NCBI GenBank assembly: GCA_026874595.1
Contig: CM049318.1
Coordinates: forward strand, 56,067,250-56,131,249
DNA from: Sipunculus nudus
Taxonomy: Eukaryota > Annelida > Sipuncula > Golfingiida > Sipunculidae
Direction of reading: 5' to 3'
DNA length: 64,000 nucleotides
The notes under the pieces were generated by a model. The model did no database searches. It saw only the letters and a program-made list of their open reading frames with translations, and had not been told where the DNA came from. A program made the position numbers and the translations under genes. Shown in pieces: positions 1 to 11,239 of this stretch (the first letter of the stretch is position 1; every line of letters begins with the position of its first letter).

Positions 1-175
1 TACAATATGGGCCGTTTTACCCATTTGCGATTTTATTACAACATGGGCAGGGTATGGTTATTACAATATGGGCCTTTTTTATTACATTATGGGCCATTAT
101 TACATTATGGGTCGTTTTTATTACAATATGGGCCGTTATTACATTATGGACCGGTTATTATATGATGGGTCGTAA
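1..175. repeat. Degenerate minisatellite, TTATTACAATATGGGCCG-type unit
   Basis: A motif close to TTATTACAATATGGGCCG recurs about eight times at irregular 17-25 bp spacing. The array is cut by the window edge, so its full length is unknown. Open frames through it are by-products of the repeat. Confidence 0.75.
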
Positions 176-1593
176 CAACAGCTATATTCGTATTGACCGA
201 AAAAGAAAGCAATCAACGCGTATTATAATAAATGTATGCGGTACTATGAATGATTTTAAATGCATGAACATATATGTACATATTATTTTCAGTTCAAAAG
301 ACCTCCATTACACAAAACGAAACTACCCCTGTTGTAAAGGTAGAAATTTTGAAAAAAATAGGATAAAACGAAAACACAGCAAGATACAACCGAAGGAAAT
401 GTACGAAAAATCTAAAGTTTATTAGAGCAGTTGATGATTTGAAGTTTTAGACACGCAGCTATTCGTTAAAATAATCATGAAACATACATTTTCAGCATGG
501 GGAATCGAACCCGCATATAGTTCTCGTTCGAAACACCTTTATCGATAATGTACATAGCTGCTGTGCTGTATGTGAATAAAAGGTAATTGTCTATATTACT
601 AGCGTGACAACGCGACTCAGTAGGCAATCGGATAATTGGACTGCTAAGCCTACTCGATTCATGATTCAAGTAATATCGAGGAATGTATCGCAGTGGTCTT
701 GCATCATGTTGCATCCATATTGTGGTAAACGGCCCGAAATCTCAATATTATGCTTAGAATGATGAATAAACACATTATTATTCATTTAAGCTCACAACCC
801 GAACTTAAACACCGTTTCCAAGGACACGGGTCATTTCCTGTATCGCCTGCAAGCTGCCTGCGTCCTGTAACCAGTGCGAGCCATGCTTGTGTTCATGCGG
901 TCATAAATTCAACAAACATGCCGAGAGGTTTACCAATGTGCCGGGTTAAAACGGAACTTTTCTTTCTCATGTTTGGTATTATTAGAAAATACACAAAAAT
1001 GCTAACGATCGATCTGGTTCATGTTGATTGACAGTGAACCTGTAGGCCATGAAGCGTTATCAGAAATGACGAAACTATTTGCATCTTCATAAGGCCTTAT
1101 AATGCGTTCCTCAGGCTCACATGTAAAGACACTCTGGCGCCATAAACTGGTCGTAATGCCAGGAGTCTATATGACGCTATTACGTAACGATATATACTTT
1201 ACGGGTAATGTAGCATGACGGCATCAATGTCGGACTATAAAGGATCACAGTTTGTGTAGTCCTGATATGAATAATAATAGGTAAACTCGTCTGCGCTTGT
1301 TATATATGAAAGTTTCTCTGTAACTTGTGTTAAGCGTGCATGTGAATAAATGGTTTTCACGATCTGTATGGGTTTATATAGGCAACTTGTAGTCAGTATG
1401 CGATACATACGAACTAGGTGGGGTAGGGTAGGTGAGATGTTTCCGCTTGTCGAGCACCTCTTGTGTATGGGTAATAAGGACTTTCCGCCAAGGGCTGCAA
1501 TGATGGTGGATGATGTTGAAAATAAACTGGGCTTACAGACTAGTCGGGTAACTGTAGTATTTTATTTATCTTTCTCAGGATGTATTTGTCCTG
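176..1593. other. Intergenic stretch, nothing recognised
   Basis: Mixed-composition DNA with only short open frames, none resembling a known domain. I see no RNA gene, splice pattern or terminal repeat here. Confidence 0.5.
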
Positions 1594-1595
1594 TA

Positions 1596-2418
1596 CGGTG
1601 GCTGATTTAGGACACAGAAAACATAATTATCTCGAGATCTCGAGATGTTAAGTCGATATTATCTCGTATTATAAATCATATATGAAGACAGGTGGACTAA
1701 AGATAATCTGAGCTATTGTTAGAGCTATAGTGGATCAAGACTGGGGCTTAAGGGGCCGAAGCATCCCCCCAACCCCACCCCAAGTGTACCTACCCGAAAA
1801 AAATATATTAAAAAAAAAATAATAATAATAATAAGGTACCCACAATGCATGCATGCAGACCTAAACATTACTTTTTGAGTGATTTCTCAGCCTTCGCTTC
1901 GAATGCGCCGTTCAGGTAGAATGTTTCAGTTTCTTTAGGCTTTGACATCTTCCTTACGGATACGAATAATTAAATATTGAATTTTATTTTGAACATTTCT
2001 TCACCTCGCCATATCTAAGGGGAAATACACATTCAATTGATTATAATTAGGGGAAATACAAACTTGATTGATTTTAAATGAATAATATTGTATTACCGTT
2101 CAGTCAAACACAGTTTACATGGTCTTTGTTTTTATAATTGCAATAATAAGCACTCTTTACGGATACTGTCCCTTTTTCACGTTGTTTTGCTTTATGTAAA
2201 TTCAGCATTGAATGGTTCGTACCAATGTGAAATTTCACCTCGAGATCTCGGTGTAATATCACGAGATCTCGACTTAACAATTCGAGATAAATTATATTTT
2301 TTCTGCAGAAAAAAATATTTTTTTTTGTAAAATAATTAGAGATCCTGAGATGTAATGTAGAGATCTCGAAATGCTATCTCGAGATAAATATTTTTTTTGT
2401 GTCCTTAATCAGCCACCG
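1596..2418. mobile_element. TIR transposon, non-autonomous, TA target duplication (CGGTGGCTG family)
   Basis: The left end reads CGGTGGCTGATTTAGGACAC and the right end is its near-perfect inverse (CGGTGGCTGATTAAGGACAC on the minus strand). TA lies directly outside each end (1594-1595 and 2419-2420). Inside each terminus are ATCTCGAGATCTCGA-type palindromes, so the inverted similarity runs for roughly 60-80 bp. The 823-bp element has no transposase. TA duplications fit a Tc1/mariner-like mover, but the superfamily is an inference. An orphan left end of the same family lies at 42712. Confidence 0.8.
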
Positions 2419-2903
2419 TAGTTCTTGACGTTATTGTCGTGCTTTAACGTCCATCTTGGTCTTTTCTTCTTTTTCTTAGCAGACTTGGTAGTGATTTTTG
2501 TCGTTCTGGAGGTTGCCTGGGCAGCGGTTGCTGGTATGTTGAGTTCTTGTAGCTCTTCAATCTCTTCATCTTAATCTGGGAAAATAAATGGTAGTACGCC
2601 GGTTATGAGTCTGTCTGTAATCGGTGAGGTTGCTGATAATCCTCGCTTGACTGGATGTTGGATTTCACATGGTTTAGCTGCTTCACATTCTTGTTATGTT
2701 GTAGACTGTGGTTAACATTTCTTGTTGGTCATCGCTACAGGTTTCATCTTGACAGTCTTCAAATTCCTCATCGGTTGATATTGCTTCTGCTTGAGATTGC
2801 TCTTCCCGTGAGCAACACCTAGCGGCCTCGCCACTGTGGTAGTAGATTCAAACTCGGTTTGGGTCGAGACTGTTTGCCTGCTAGGCTCTTTTAAATTGGT
2901 GGT

Positions 2904-3066
2904 TGTTGCGTATTTGTAAGGATTGAAGCAGATTCATAAAGCACTCAGTGAATAACAGAATGAACATGCACATCTCTATACGTCATCACATCCTGTGATC
3001 ATATCAAATATAGTTATGCAAGATGCCGACAGATGGCGCTGTGATCGCGCTTGTTAATATGCCACA
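2904..3066 (-). repeat. 3' LTR of the Ty3/gypsy element
   Basis: 163 bp, bounded TG...CA. It is preceded (in element orientation) by the polypurine tract and followed by the GTGGT target duplication. Confidence 0.9.
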
Positions 3067-3080
3067 CTCCTTCCCCCTTT
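3067..3080 (-). other. Polypurine tract of the Ty3/gypsy element
   Basis: On the minus strand this reads AAAGGGGGAAGGAG and directly abuts the 3' LTR. This is the expected position for the plus-strand DNA primer. Confidence 0.85.
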
Positions 3081-3253
3081 GGAAAAGAGAACGTCCTTAG
3101 AAAAAATTAAAAAAAAAAAAAAAACAGGTCTTAACCGTATGAATGTTCAGGTCGCCGAAAATTAATGTCTAGGAAGTGAAACAGGATGTTAACAGAAAAA
3201 AATATATACTTATCATTGTAGCAATATTAAAGTTTGTGTACTTATATTAAAAC

Positions 3254-4330
3254 TTAAATGGTTTCAATGAGTCTCTGTGGTCTACTTCTAACACGTGATG
3301 GTTTTTTTCTTGTATTTTGCAACTGTTTCTCCTTGACCACGACTGCAGTTTGACTTTCTGGCTCACTAAGAACAACATTATCACCTGACAAAACACTCTG
3401 CTGGGTTGTAACGTACGATTCCACTGTTGTTGAACATTTCTTGCGGCGCAACTGGTAAATCATTGTGTTTCTTTCTCATCAAGCTGTGTTTTGCTTAGTG
3501 CACTTGTGCTCAGACCTGATAGGTCTTACAACTGATCAATATGACGTTTCCCCAACATGTCTCTCACCTCCACAGTGTATGTTACGGGGCTTAGTTTGTC
3601 TGTTACAGTACCCCACGTCCACGATGATTGAATTCCTTTGTAATCTTTTACAAGCACAGGGTCACCTATCTGTAAGACTTTGGTCTTGTAAGCACTTGGC
3701 GATCTCTTCTTCATCATTGAATTAGAAATATTTGGGCGAAGAATGTCAAGTCTAGTACGAATTCTCCTACCAATGAATAAATCCGAAGGTATGACTATTG
3801 AAATCTGCATAATTTCTGATGTGTGGTACCAGGTTCTCCTTTCATGGATTTCATTGAAGTTTCGAATGTTCTTTCAAATCGCTCAGCAGTACCATTAGAA
3901 CTAGGATGGTATGGAGCAGTAAGCACATGACGAGTACCATTCTGATGAAGAAATTCTTGAAACTCCTTTGAAGTGAACTGGCTGCCATTGTCACTTACAA
4001 TTCCTTCTGGTAGTCAATAACGCGAAAATAACTCTCTCAGTATGTCAGTTGTCTTTGCGCTGGTTATTCCTCTCATCATAGAAACTTCTGGCCATTTTGT
4101 ACGAGCATCAACAACAATACAGAAGTATCTGTTCATGAATGGTCCTGCGAAGTCAATGTGTACTCCCTGAAAAGGTCTTGACGGCCAAATCCATGGGTTA
4201 GTTGTTGTACACTGCTTAGTTTGTGTAGCTTGACAATCTGTACATCCCCTAAGTAATTTTGTGTTCTATATCATTCAAGGTCCACCACACGTGCTGACGC
4301 GCTAGAGCCTACATTTTAACTACACCTAGA
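3254..4330 (-). pseudogene. Integrase remnant of the Ty3/gypsy element
   Basis: Minus-strand translation in shifting frames shows remnants of an N-terminal zinc-binding region near 4330-4230, the first catalytic Asp in GVHIDFAGP (about 4170-4140), the second in GIVSDNGSQFTS (about 4010-3970), and the Glu block APYHPSSNGTAER (about 3925-3880). The C-terminal domain follows at 3810-3526, with GDPVLVKDY and VTYTVEVRDMLG, ending KRHIDQL. A basic tail ends with PSRVRSRPQRLIETI and a stop at 3254. Several stops and frame changes make it non-functional. Confidence 0.88.
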
Positions 4331-4789
4331 TATACATCATGTAAACAGTTAAGAACAGAAGCTATGAACTTTTCTGGTATAACCACTCTTGTACCCCACA
4401 GCAAACAACCATCCTCAACAGTCATCTCATCACGAAGGTTGTATTAGGGTGAAAAACCTGTCAGAATTTCTGGTTTCTGTGGCCAGCTGGTGGACAAGTA
4501 ATGATTAACTACAGCCAATAAGAGATCAGTATCTGAAGCTCTACTGATATTTCCTTAGTTAATTGGCAAGCTGTTTATTTGAGCAATATTAATATAACAT
4601 GCTTCAACAGTCAAAGCAATGAGTTCTTGAGATCCTTCTGTCACACTTGTAGGCAAGGGTAGGCTCGACAATCCATCCGCATTTGCATTACTTTTAGACC
4701 TACGATAATGCATCTCATATTGATGCGCAGAAAGCTGGATGGCCCATCTTTGTAACCTTGTAGCCGCGAGAACAGGTATTCCCTATTTC

Positions 4790-5183
4790 GAACCAAAAAT
4801 CAGGGTTAAGGGTTTATGATCTGTATACAGGTTGGACGTATAGGTACTTATGGAACTTGCGTAACCCGAATATGAAAGCGATTCCTTCTTTCTCAAGTTG
4901 AGAATAGTTTGTTTCTGGTTTTGACAATGAGCTTGTTGCATAATCTATCGGTTTCTCCATGGGAGACAACAGCCCCTAAACCGTATCGTGATGCGTCAAC
5001 TTCAAGGCTTATGTCTTTGTCTGGGTCATAGTGTACGTCTGCAGAAGCTAATTTACATTTTACCTCACTGAATGCCTGTGCGCATTCACTGTCCCATTCA
5101 TAACTAACACCTTTAACCAACAGCTGATTGAGAGGAGCATATATTGTTGAAAAATCAGGAATAAAACGCCTGTAATAGTTCAC
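4790..5183 (-). pseudogene. RNase H / connection domain remnant of the Ty3/gypsy element
   Basis: Minus-strand translation gives MNYYRRFIPDFSTIYAPLNQ, then W-x-SECAQAFSEVK and SLEVDASRYGLGAVVSH. These are hallmark connection and RNase H phrases, with the catalytic Asp in EVDAS. The frame is lost near 4900; scattered matches continue toward integrase. Confidence 0.88.
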
Positions 5184-6490
5184 AAGTCCAAAGAAACTAC
5201 TAAGTTCTGATGCATTCTTTATTTCGGGAGCATTAATTATAGCTTTGACCTTTGAGTCTGTGGGATGTATACCTTCTGCATCGACTCTGGAACTCTACAG
5301 AGTCTTGTAGGAAATGGCACTTTGCTTTCTTTAGCTTTATACCGAAGTCATCTAGTCTTTTCAAGACTTTATGTAGATTTTCGAGATGCTCTATATCATT
5401 TCTGCCTGTACTGAAAATCGTCCGTGTAGCATCCTACCATTTCCATCCCCTGCAATATCTTGTCCACTGTTTGCTGGAAAACCGCTGCGGCACAGTTGAC
5501 GCCTAATGGGAGTCTCATGTAGCGATATAAACCACGATGCGTGTTTATAGTCAGAATTTCCCTTGACTTATCATCGAGGATTATTCGTTGGTAAGCACCT
5601 GACAAGTCTAATTTTGATAATTTTTGTCCTCCATTCATTTGACTCAAAAGATCCACCGGTGACAGTATAATATGTTGCTGTACATCTAAAGCTGGGTATA
5701 CAGTGGCTTTGTAGTCGCCTCATATACTCACACTGTAGTCAGACTTTGGGTCTGAGATGACTATAGTCCGTCCCAAAACCCGTGTCCGCATGTTTTTTCG
5801 CGATAATTATTTTTAAAATATTCTTTAAAAATGCCCTTTGGCCTGAAGTAGATAAACAGATATTCCGCCGATTTTGTGTATAAAAGTTATATATCATGTA
5901 AAATGTATTAACTTTGCGACTCTTTTGCGTTATTTATGCTTAAATACCGTGAATGGCGTCTTCCCGGCACTACTGGACAGTACATTCCTCCATGTTACAC
6001 TTTCCATGTCTATGGCTGCGTTTGGTGTTTGTTAGACAACAGTGACGTCACAAATACGTCACAGTGATCGGTCGCGCGTCACCTTCAATTGACTGACGTC
6101 ATAAGTTTGACTGGCTTGTTTATTATCAGTTCTCAGGCAAGGAATAAGTCGTAAACGCTGTAGCTTGTTTTGTCATATTTTGGATTTTTTGTCTCACATA
6201 AAATCAAGGCAAGGTAAGGCATTACTTTTTACGCAGGTAGTCGGCGGAATAGCTCCTGCAACCTTTGGACAAGAAATGTTTACACTGCTTTTCTTGTATA
6301 AAAAATTATTCCGGAAAAACATGCGGACACGGGTACTGGGACGGACTATACTTTCTCCAAAACACTTATGGAAACAAGTCTGTCAAACCCAGCCTCAATC
6401 TTAGACTTAAGTGCAAAAGCTACTGGTCTGGGCATGTAGACTTTCGGAACAGCCCCTTCCTTCACTCTGAGTAATACCTTTGATGGTGCC
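5184..6490 (-). pseudogene. Reverse transcriptase remnant of the Ty3/gypsy element, split by a TIR insertion
   Basis: The N-terminal part (about 6480-6351) encodes a phrase like PRPVAFALKSKIEAGFDRL, the usual start of gypsy RT. It is then interrupted by the element at 5764-6348. The frame resumes with a degenerate VSI-stop-GDYKATV, where family members have a Cys codon instead of the stop. It continues through KLSKLDLSGAYQRI, TINTHRGLYRY and RLPLGV. The active-site box is YTDDF instead of the usual Y-x-DD-I/L. Further frame breaks follow before RNase H. Confidence 0.88.
5764..6348. mobile_element. Non-autonomous TIR element inserted in the gypsy RT
   Basis: The termini TAGTCCGTCCC...GGGACGGACTA belong to inverted repeats of about 50 bp; CCGTGTCCGCATGTTTTT is present at both ends with a few mismatches. 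TA lies outside each end. The flanking gypsy coding sequence resumes in the same frame if the element and one TA are set aside, so the duplication is TA. The interior has no transposase; it contains GTGACGTCAC-like palindromic stretches near 6040-6110. Confidence 0.85.
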
Positions 6491-6499
6491 TAAGGTGCC

Positions 6500-6851
6500 A
6501 TCAAACAGACTGTAGAGCTCAGATCTAATGCAGAGTTAGTTTCCACACACCTGTTTTGCTTGATTTTCTTCCAGTTTATCTTAATTACTGATAGCCAGTT
6601 CCTGCCTAAAAGTATAGGACCTAAACCTTCTACAACATGAATGGTAATCTGGCTTCCTGACCTTGGTATTTGACCTTCACAATTATCTCTCCTAACACCG
6701 GGATTTCAGTTTGCATGTATGTGCGCAGTTAGCTGAAGACGGTGTCAGTTTCAAATGTTTAAAATGTTTCTCTTACACCATTCTTGGTAAATAGACACAC
6801 ATGCCCCAGTGTCAATGTCAATTTTCACAGAAACATCTTCAATGCATATAT
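6500..6851 (-). pseudogene. Retroviral-type aspartic protease remnant (gypsy pol)
   Basis: On the minus strand 6840-6781 encodes a segment with KIDIDTGACVSIY. DTGA (codons 6813-6802) is the catalytic motif of retropepsins. It lies between the Gag zinc knuckle and RT, as in other gypsy elements. Downstream frames are interrupted, so this is a remnant. Confidence 0.8.
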
Positions 6852-7739
6852 TTACACTGTATTCTCCTTGTGTAGAACCGGAAATAACAGAGAAAATGGT
6901 GTTACATGAACTGCTTTGTTGACTAACTGATTTCCTGGCTGTGAATAAGTGTCTGAAGTACTAAAGTCATCAACGTAACTGATATTAGGTTTTGGCTGAA
7001 TGTATGGCTTCCTAACATTTCTACCTGAACTGCGACAAACCTTTTGTAAATGTCCTTTCGTGTTACAGCCTCTGCACACAACATCTTTGAATCTGCACTT
7101 GTCAGCTTTTTGCCTGGTGTCAGCGCACCTATAAAAGTAAGTTATTGACGATTTCTGTGGTTTGCTTTTATCACCTTGACTGTAATGTTTCTGAACAAAA
7201 TGAACCTGACTATGACCTGTGGTCGACAGTTGTTTACAATCTCTAGCAGCAGCTTCCATTGAAATAGCGACGACAACACGGTTGTTAGTAAGGTCTCTCT
7301 CTGCAAATATCTAACGTTGAATGGCTTCGCTCTTATGGCCAAGTACGAGCTGATCTCGTAATCGCTCACTTAAAGACGAACCAAACTCACAGTAGTTGCT
7401 CAGACGCTTCAATTCTGCATTATACGCACTAACAGTTTCACCCTCATGCTGGGTTCTATTCAGCAATCTCTCTCCGAAATCTCTCTCCGATTAACAATGG
7501 TTTCGGGCAATAGAGCGAGCGTAAGGCTTCAACACTGCGAGTAATGTCAACTGACCTGTCAGTTAGTGGAATGGGGATAATAGGGACTTCAATATACTGT
7601 ACGCCTTACCTCCAATAATAGAAAACAAATGCAGGCACCTGTTTCTCTGTAGGTACATTACGAGTCTCTCTGAATATGTGTCCCAGTCACCCTCCGACAC
7701 GGAAACCTCTCCTATGGTTCCGATCATGCCAGCGGCCAT
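6852..7739 (-). pseudogene. gag remnant of the Ty3/gypsy element
   Basis: The probable start is the ATG at 7739, giving MAAGMIGTIGEV, followed by an acidic capsid-like segment and the phrase IIGGKAYSILKSLLSP, typical of invertebrate gypsy Gag. Frames are broken between about 7560 and 7260. The 3' part holds a CCHC zinc knuckle (C-x2-C-x4-H-x4-C; CRGCNTKGHLQKVC) near 7034-7076. A preceding knuckle is degenerate: its first Cys is Phe and its His is missing. The last part reads into the protease region in another frame; whether that is decay or an original frameshift cannot be told. Confidence 0.8.
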
Positions 7740-7861
7740 GTTGAATCTCGTGCATGAAATCACCACCAGAAAAATTAGAAATATCCGCACAAACATAGGT
7801 AATCCTTACAAAATATGTCAGTCAGAAGTAGCAATGAAATGTCCGCTGTAGGAAAATCACC

Positions 7862-7873
7862 AACTCTTCGCCA
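7862..7873 (-). other. Candidate primer-binding site of the Ty3/gypsy element
   Basis: Two bases inside the 5' LTR the minus strand reads TGGCGAAGAGTT. A TGG start is expected for pairing with a tRNA CCA end. I cannot assign the primer tRNA. Confidence 0.5.
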
Positions 7874-7875
7874 TT

Positions 7876-8061
7876 TGTTGCGTATTTGTAAGGATGGAAG
7901 CAGATTCATGAAGCACTCAGTGAATAACAGAATGAACAACCACGAGGCGGGGAACACGCATCTTTATACGTCATCGCCGTCTATGATCATATCAAAATAG
8001 TTATGCAAGATGCCGACAGATGGCGCTGTGGTTACGAAGGCACACTTGTTAATATGCCACA
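7876..8061 (-). repeat. 5' LTR of the Ty3/gypsy element
   Basis: 186 bp, bounded TG...CA, matching 2904-3066 over nearly its whole length. It carries about 23 bp absent from the other LTR (around CCACGAGGCGGGG), so the copies have diverged by an indel as well as substitutions. Very short for a gypsy LTR. Confidence 0.9.
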
Positions 8062-8066
8062 GTGGT

Positions 8067-10060
8067 TAAGATGTCTGGGTGGTCTTGATGGTTTTTATAC
8101 TTACCCAAACTTGAGTTGACTTCGTCTTTGCTCTCTTTATGGTCTAGGTTTCTCTATCTTTAGTGGTGGTCCCATATATCTCTTTAACTACAGTTGTACA
8201 GTATATCCATAATCTAAAAAACCAGTACATGTCTTTCTCCATATTACACCTCTTTTACTTCATTTACTTATTATTACATTATGCACCATTTATGCGCTCA
8301 GCATACACTCATTTCACATATTTAATGTGTACAAATATGTTCATATATCCATAAGTTTCCTGTCATTCCTGTTTATTTTCCAATTCGTTAACATTACCTA
8401 TATATCCAGGACACGTCACATGAACCATCTATATTGCATATACATTCGCTATCATTAACATAAGACTAATGGATATTGATGTTTAAATAAGATGATACTA
8501 AGGAAATTGGAAATTGATAAATCATTAAAAACTAATATGGGAGGTTGCGTGGAGGTTGGATTGCAGGTCTGACAGGGAGAGTGTTTGTTATATGCTATCG
8601 CTTACGCGGTATACTCTTCTCTATCTACTTCATAGATTTTGATGCTAAACGACACGTAGAGGATCATAATTACTCAAGGACAAATCTACAAGAAAAGTCA
8701 TGGTCTAGCACGATATAATTACGGTTTGTGGAATTAATCAGGGTAATGGTTCCAACAGTAGGTCATGAGGCTAGCAGACCCCTGCAACCTGGCGGGTACA
8801 CCGAACACTGCTAAATAGCAATCCACGGAGGAATCGCGTTAAAAGCTGACTGTTCAAAAGTATAAATATATCTGTATCTAGCCGATATGAGTTGAATATG
8901 CACGAATACTATACGAGCTGAGATGATCCGGAGGCGGAAATCTATAAGGAGAAACCGGCGGTACTTTGTATAATACTCTTTTCGGCGCACTATTTTATTA
9001 GCGGAAGGTAAACAAAGTACAACAACCTAAAAACGAGCGAATTAACCTCAGGCTGTATAGCATAAACCTTTTGGCAAGTTATTTCGTGTGGGAAATTCAG
9101 CCTATAAATCTCGAATAATGTTTGCCAACTGATTATAATACAGGAAAACTACGGTAAGATCAATAACACTTTAGTTTGCATGGTTTTAAGTTTTCCACCA
9201 AATGTTATTATAAGGAAATTGGATCGTAAAAATCGCATGACATCCAATTAGAAAACAGGCTCGCGCGCCACGGCAAACGTTGTTGGACTGAACGTAGAAG
9301 AATGGCAGGTTTAGGCTACTATTCATACTTAATACCTAATAATTGGTATTACTTAATAATCGATAATACTCATAGTATTGTTGTTTTATTGTAACTATAT
9401 CCAGTAGGCCTATCTGGGGGATGAAATGGTGTTTTAATGGTTAGTTTCAATTTGAACTGCCAGATAGCAGCATGGGCCTAAAGCTGGACTGGGAACCAGT
9501 TGCGCTAATAGTTTAACACCCGGCGGCCAGATGGCAGTATCGATTAAACTTGCATTAAAGGGACATAATCAGGAGCAATATTATGCCTATTTTTTTCACA
9601 CTATCAGTTCAGTTTTGCTCGATAAAACATAAGTTTCCCAGCAAAACCAGCCCAGCACACAGCCTCAGTTTCTCCCATACAGCTGTTTAACATTTTGTCA
9701 TGGCTCTGCGTGTTGGTAAACACAGTCCACGTGAGTCTGTTTACCATTACAAGGCCGCGTGACCGGATGTCCGATTATGAGAGGCAACACGCGTTGTTAT
9801 GTGTTTACTTTTTTTGGGCCAAGTCAGCCAGGGTATCTCCTGATTGACACGTGTTGTGGCTCTGCGCTGCACATGGCACCATACAGTGTTTATGTTGACA
9901 CCTGCAATCGCGCCCGGTTCACTGTTTTTAACACTCGTTTACAGGAGTGAGGAAACGGTTTCAAGGCAATATTTTGGCAGGTACAGATTTATTTTTAAGG
10001 GAAGAAGTTATTTTTTTCGTATAAACTCAACATGCTTTATAGGCGATTGAGCCGATTTAA
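8067..10060. other. Non-coding stretch with diffuse repeats
   Basis: No convincing coding region. A motif GGCCAGATGGCAG...TTTAAC near 9520 recurs in altered form near 10480. A phrase GGACTGAACGTAGAAGAATGGCAGG near 9280 is a distant relative of the tandem unit at 10070-10365. Confidence 0.4.
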
Positions 10061-10069
10061 TTGTTATTG

Positions 10070-10365
10070 GTTTGGGATGAACGTAGGAAAATAGGTTTAT
10101 ACTGCTATTAACACTTCATAAATAGGCATGCTTTTGGAATTACTTGCATTAATCGTAATTAGCAATACTTGATAATTTATTGGATGAAATTGGTCTGGAA
10201 TGAACGAAGGAGAATAGCAGCCTTGCTCTGCTATTAATCCTTTATTAGTCATGTTTTAGAAGGAGTTAATAGTGATACTTAATTAGTACACTTTTGGATA
10301 GATTTGGTCTGGAATGAACGAAGGAGAGTAGCAGGTTTACTCTGCTATTAATCTTAAATAATTAT
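10070..10365 (+). repeat. Tandem repeat, about 115-122 bp unit, ~2.5 copies
   Basis: The phrase GGAATGAACGAAGGAGAATA followed by TCTGCTATTAATC occurs at about 10075, 10197 and 10312. Intervening AT-rich spacers are similar. The third copy keeps GAGTAGCAGGTTTACTCTGC, a short hairpin. Confidence 0.65.
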
Positions 10366-10716
10366 TTATGATTTGGGAAGGAATTTGTATGGACCTTTCA
10401 GGTTTATTCAAAATACATCCCGTATGCGAAGAGCAGGGATGAAAAAGGCATTGGTTAATTCGTTTAATTCTTTAGGCCAAATGGCAGCACCAGTTTAACA
10501 GATGTATATAGATCTGAAAATATTCTTGCCATCAAGGCCTGATGATACCATTAAAAGATATATACAATAAAGGCAAATTATTTATTATACATTACATAAG
10601 GTAAGAGGTCCCGTCACGGTAAAACAAATTACTAGTTATAGCAGGAATAACCGCTTGAGTGAACAGCTGGCAGCATAATTACTGAAACGGTAACTAAAGA
10701 TATTCCCTCAGCCCGC

Positions 10717-10740
10717 GGGGGGGGGGGGGGGGGGGGGGGG
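10717..10740 (+). repeat. 24-nt poly-G tract
   Basis: An uninterrupted run of 24 G preceded by GCCCGC. It could form intermolecular quadruplexes. Its exact length is assembly-sensitive. Confidence 0.9.
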
Positions 10741-11239
10741 AGGCAGACGAAACACGTGCTTGGTTTACCATCCTACTGGTACTGTTACGAGCTGTGGGCA
10801 TTTCAAGGAAAAATACCAAACGGAATGGCAGATTTATGCTAGACAATAACCACAAACAACGTCCTACTGGTATGAATACGGGCAGTTCAAGGATATTACA
10901 GAACAGACTGGTAGATTTATACCAGACAGTTTATCTAAATGGGCAAAATAAGAGGAAATACCTGGACAATAAATATCATGGGGATAAAATGACCTGTTCT
11001 AGTTTCCAATCAAAGAAATTAATTCTCAGTAATAATTATTCCTGTATTTCAGCATATAAATATGATGGGCAAAAAATGTGGCACCTACCTGGAACAGAAT
11101 ACAAGAAGACCAGTGAGTCGGCGCGTGGCCAACAGCAGGCCCTGAGCTGAACTGACGAAGTAACTCCGAGACCTCGTGGTCATTTCGACCTGCCACGCCT
11201 CGATGCTAATATCAACCTATAAAACCGGTCCTGACAAAA

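Larger units (their letters stand above)
2904..8061 (-). mobile_element. Ty3/gypsy LTR retrotransposon, structurally complete but coding-dead
   Basis: The element is read on the minus strand. Its 5' LTR is 7876-8061 and its 3' LTR is 2904-3066; both are TG...CA sequences. A 5-bp target duplication GTGGT flanks it at 2899-2903 and 8062-8066. In transcription order there are: a PBS candidate, gag with a zinc knuckle, an aspartic protease with DTGA, RT, RNase H, integrase with the DDE core, and a polypurine tract. The order RT-RNaseH-IN identifies Ty3/gypsy rather than Ty1/copia. I see no envelope frame. Multiple stops and frameshifts, unequal LTRs and a nested TIR element show it is old and inactive. 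Confidence 0.93.
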
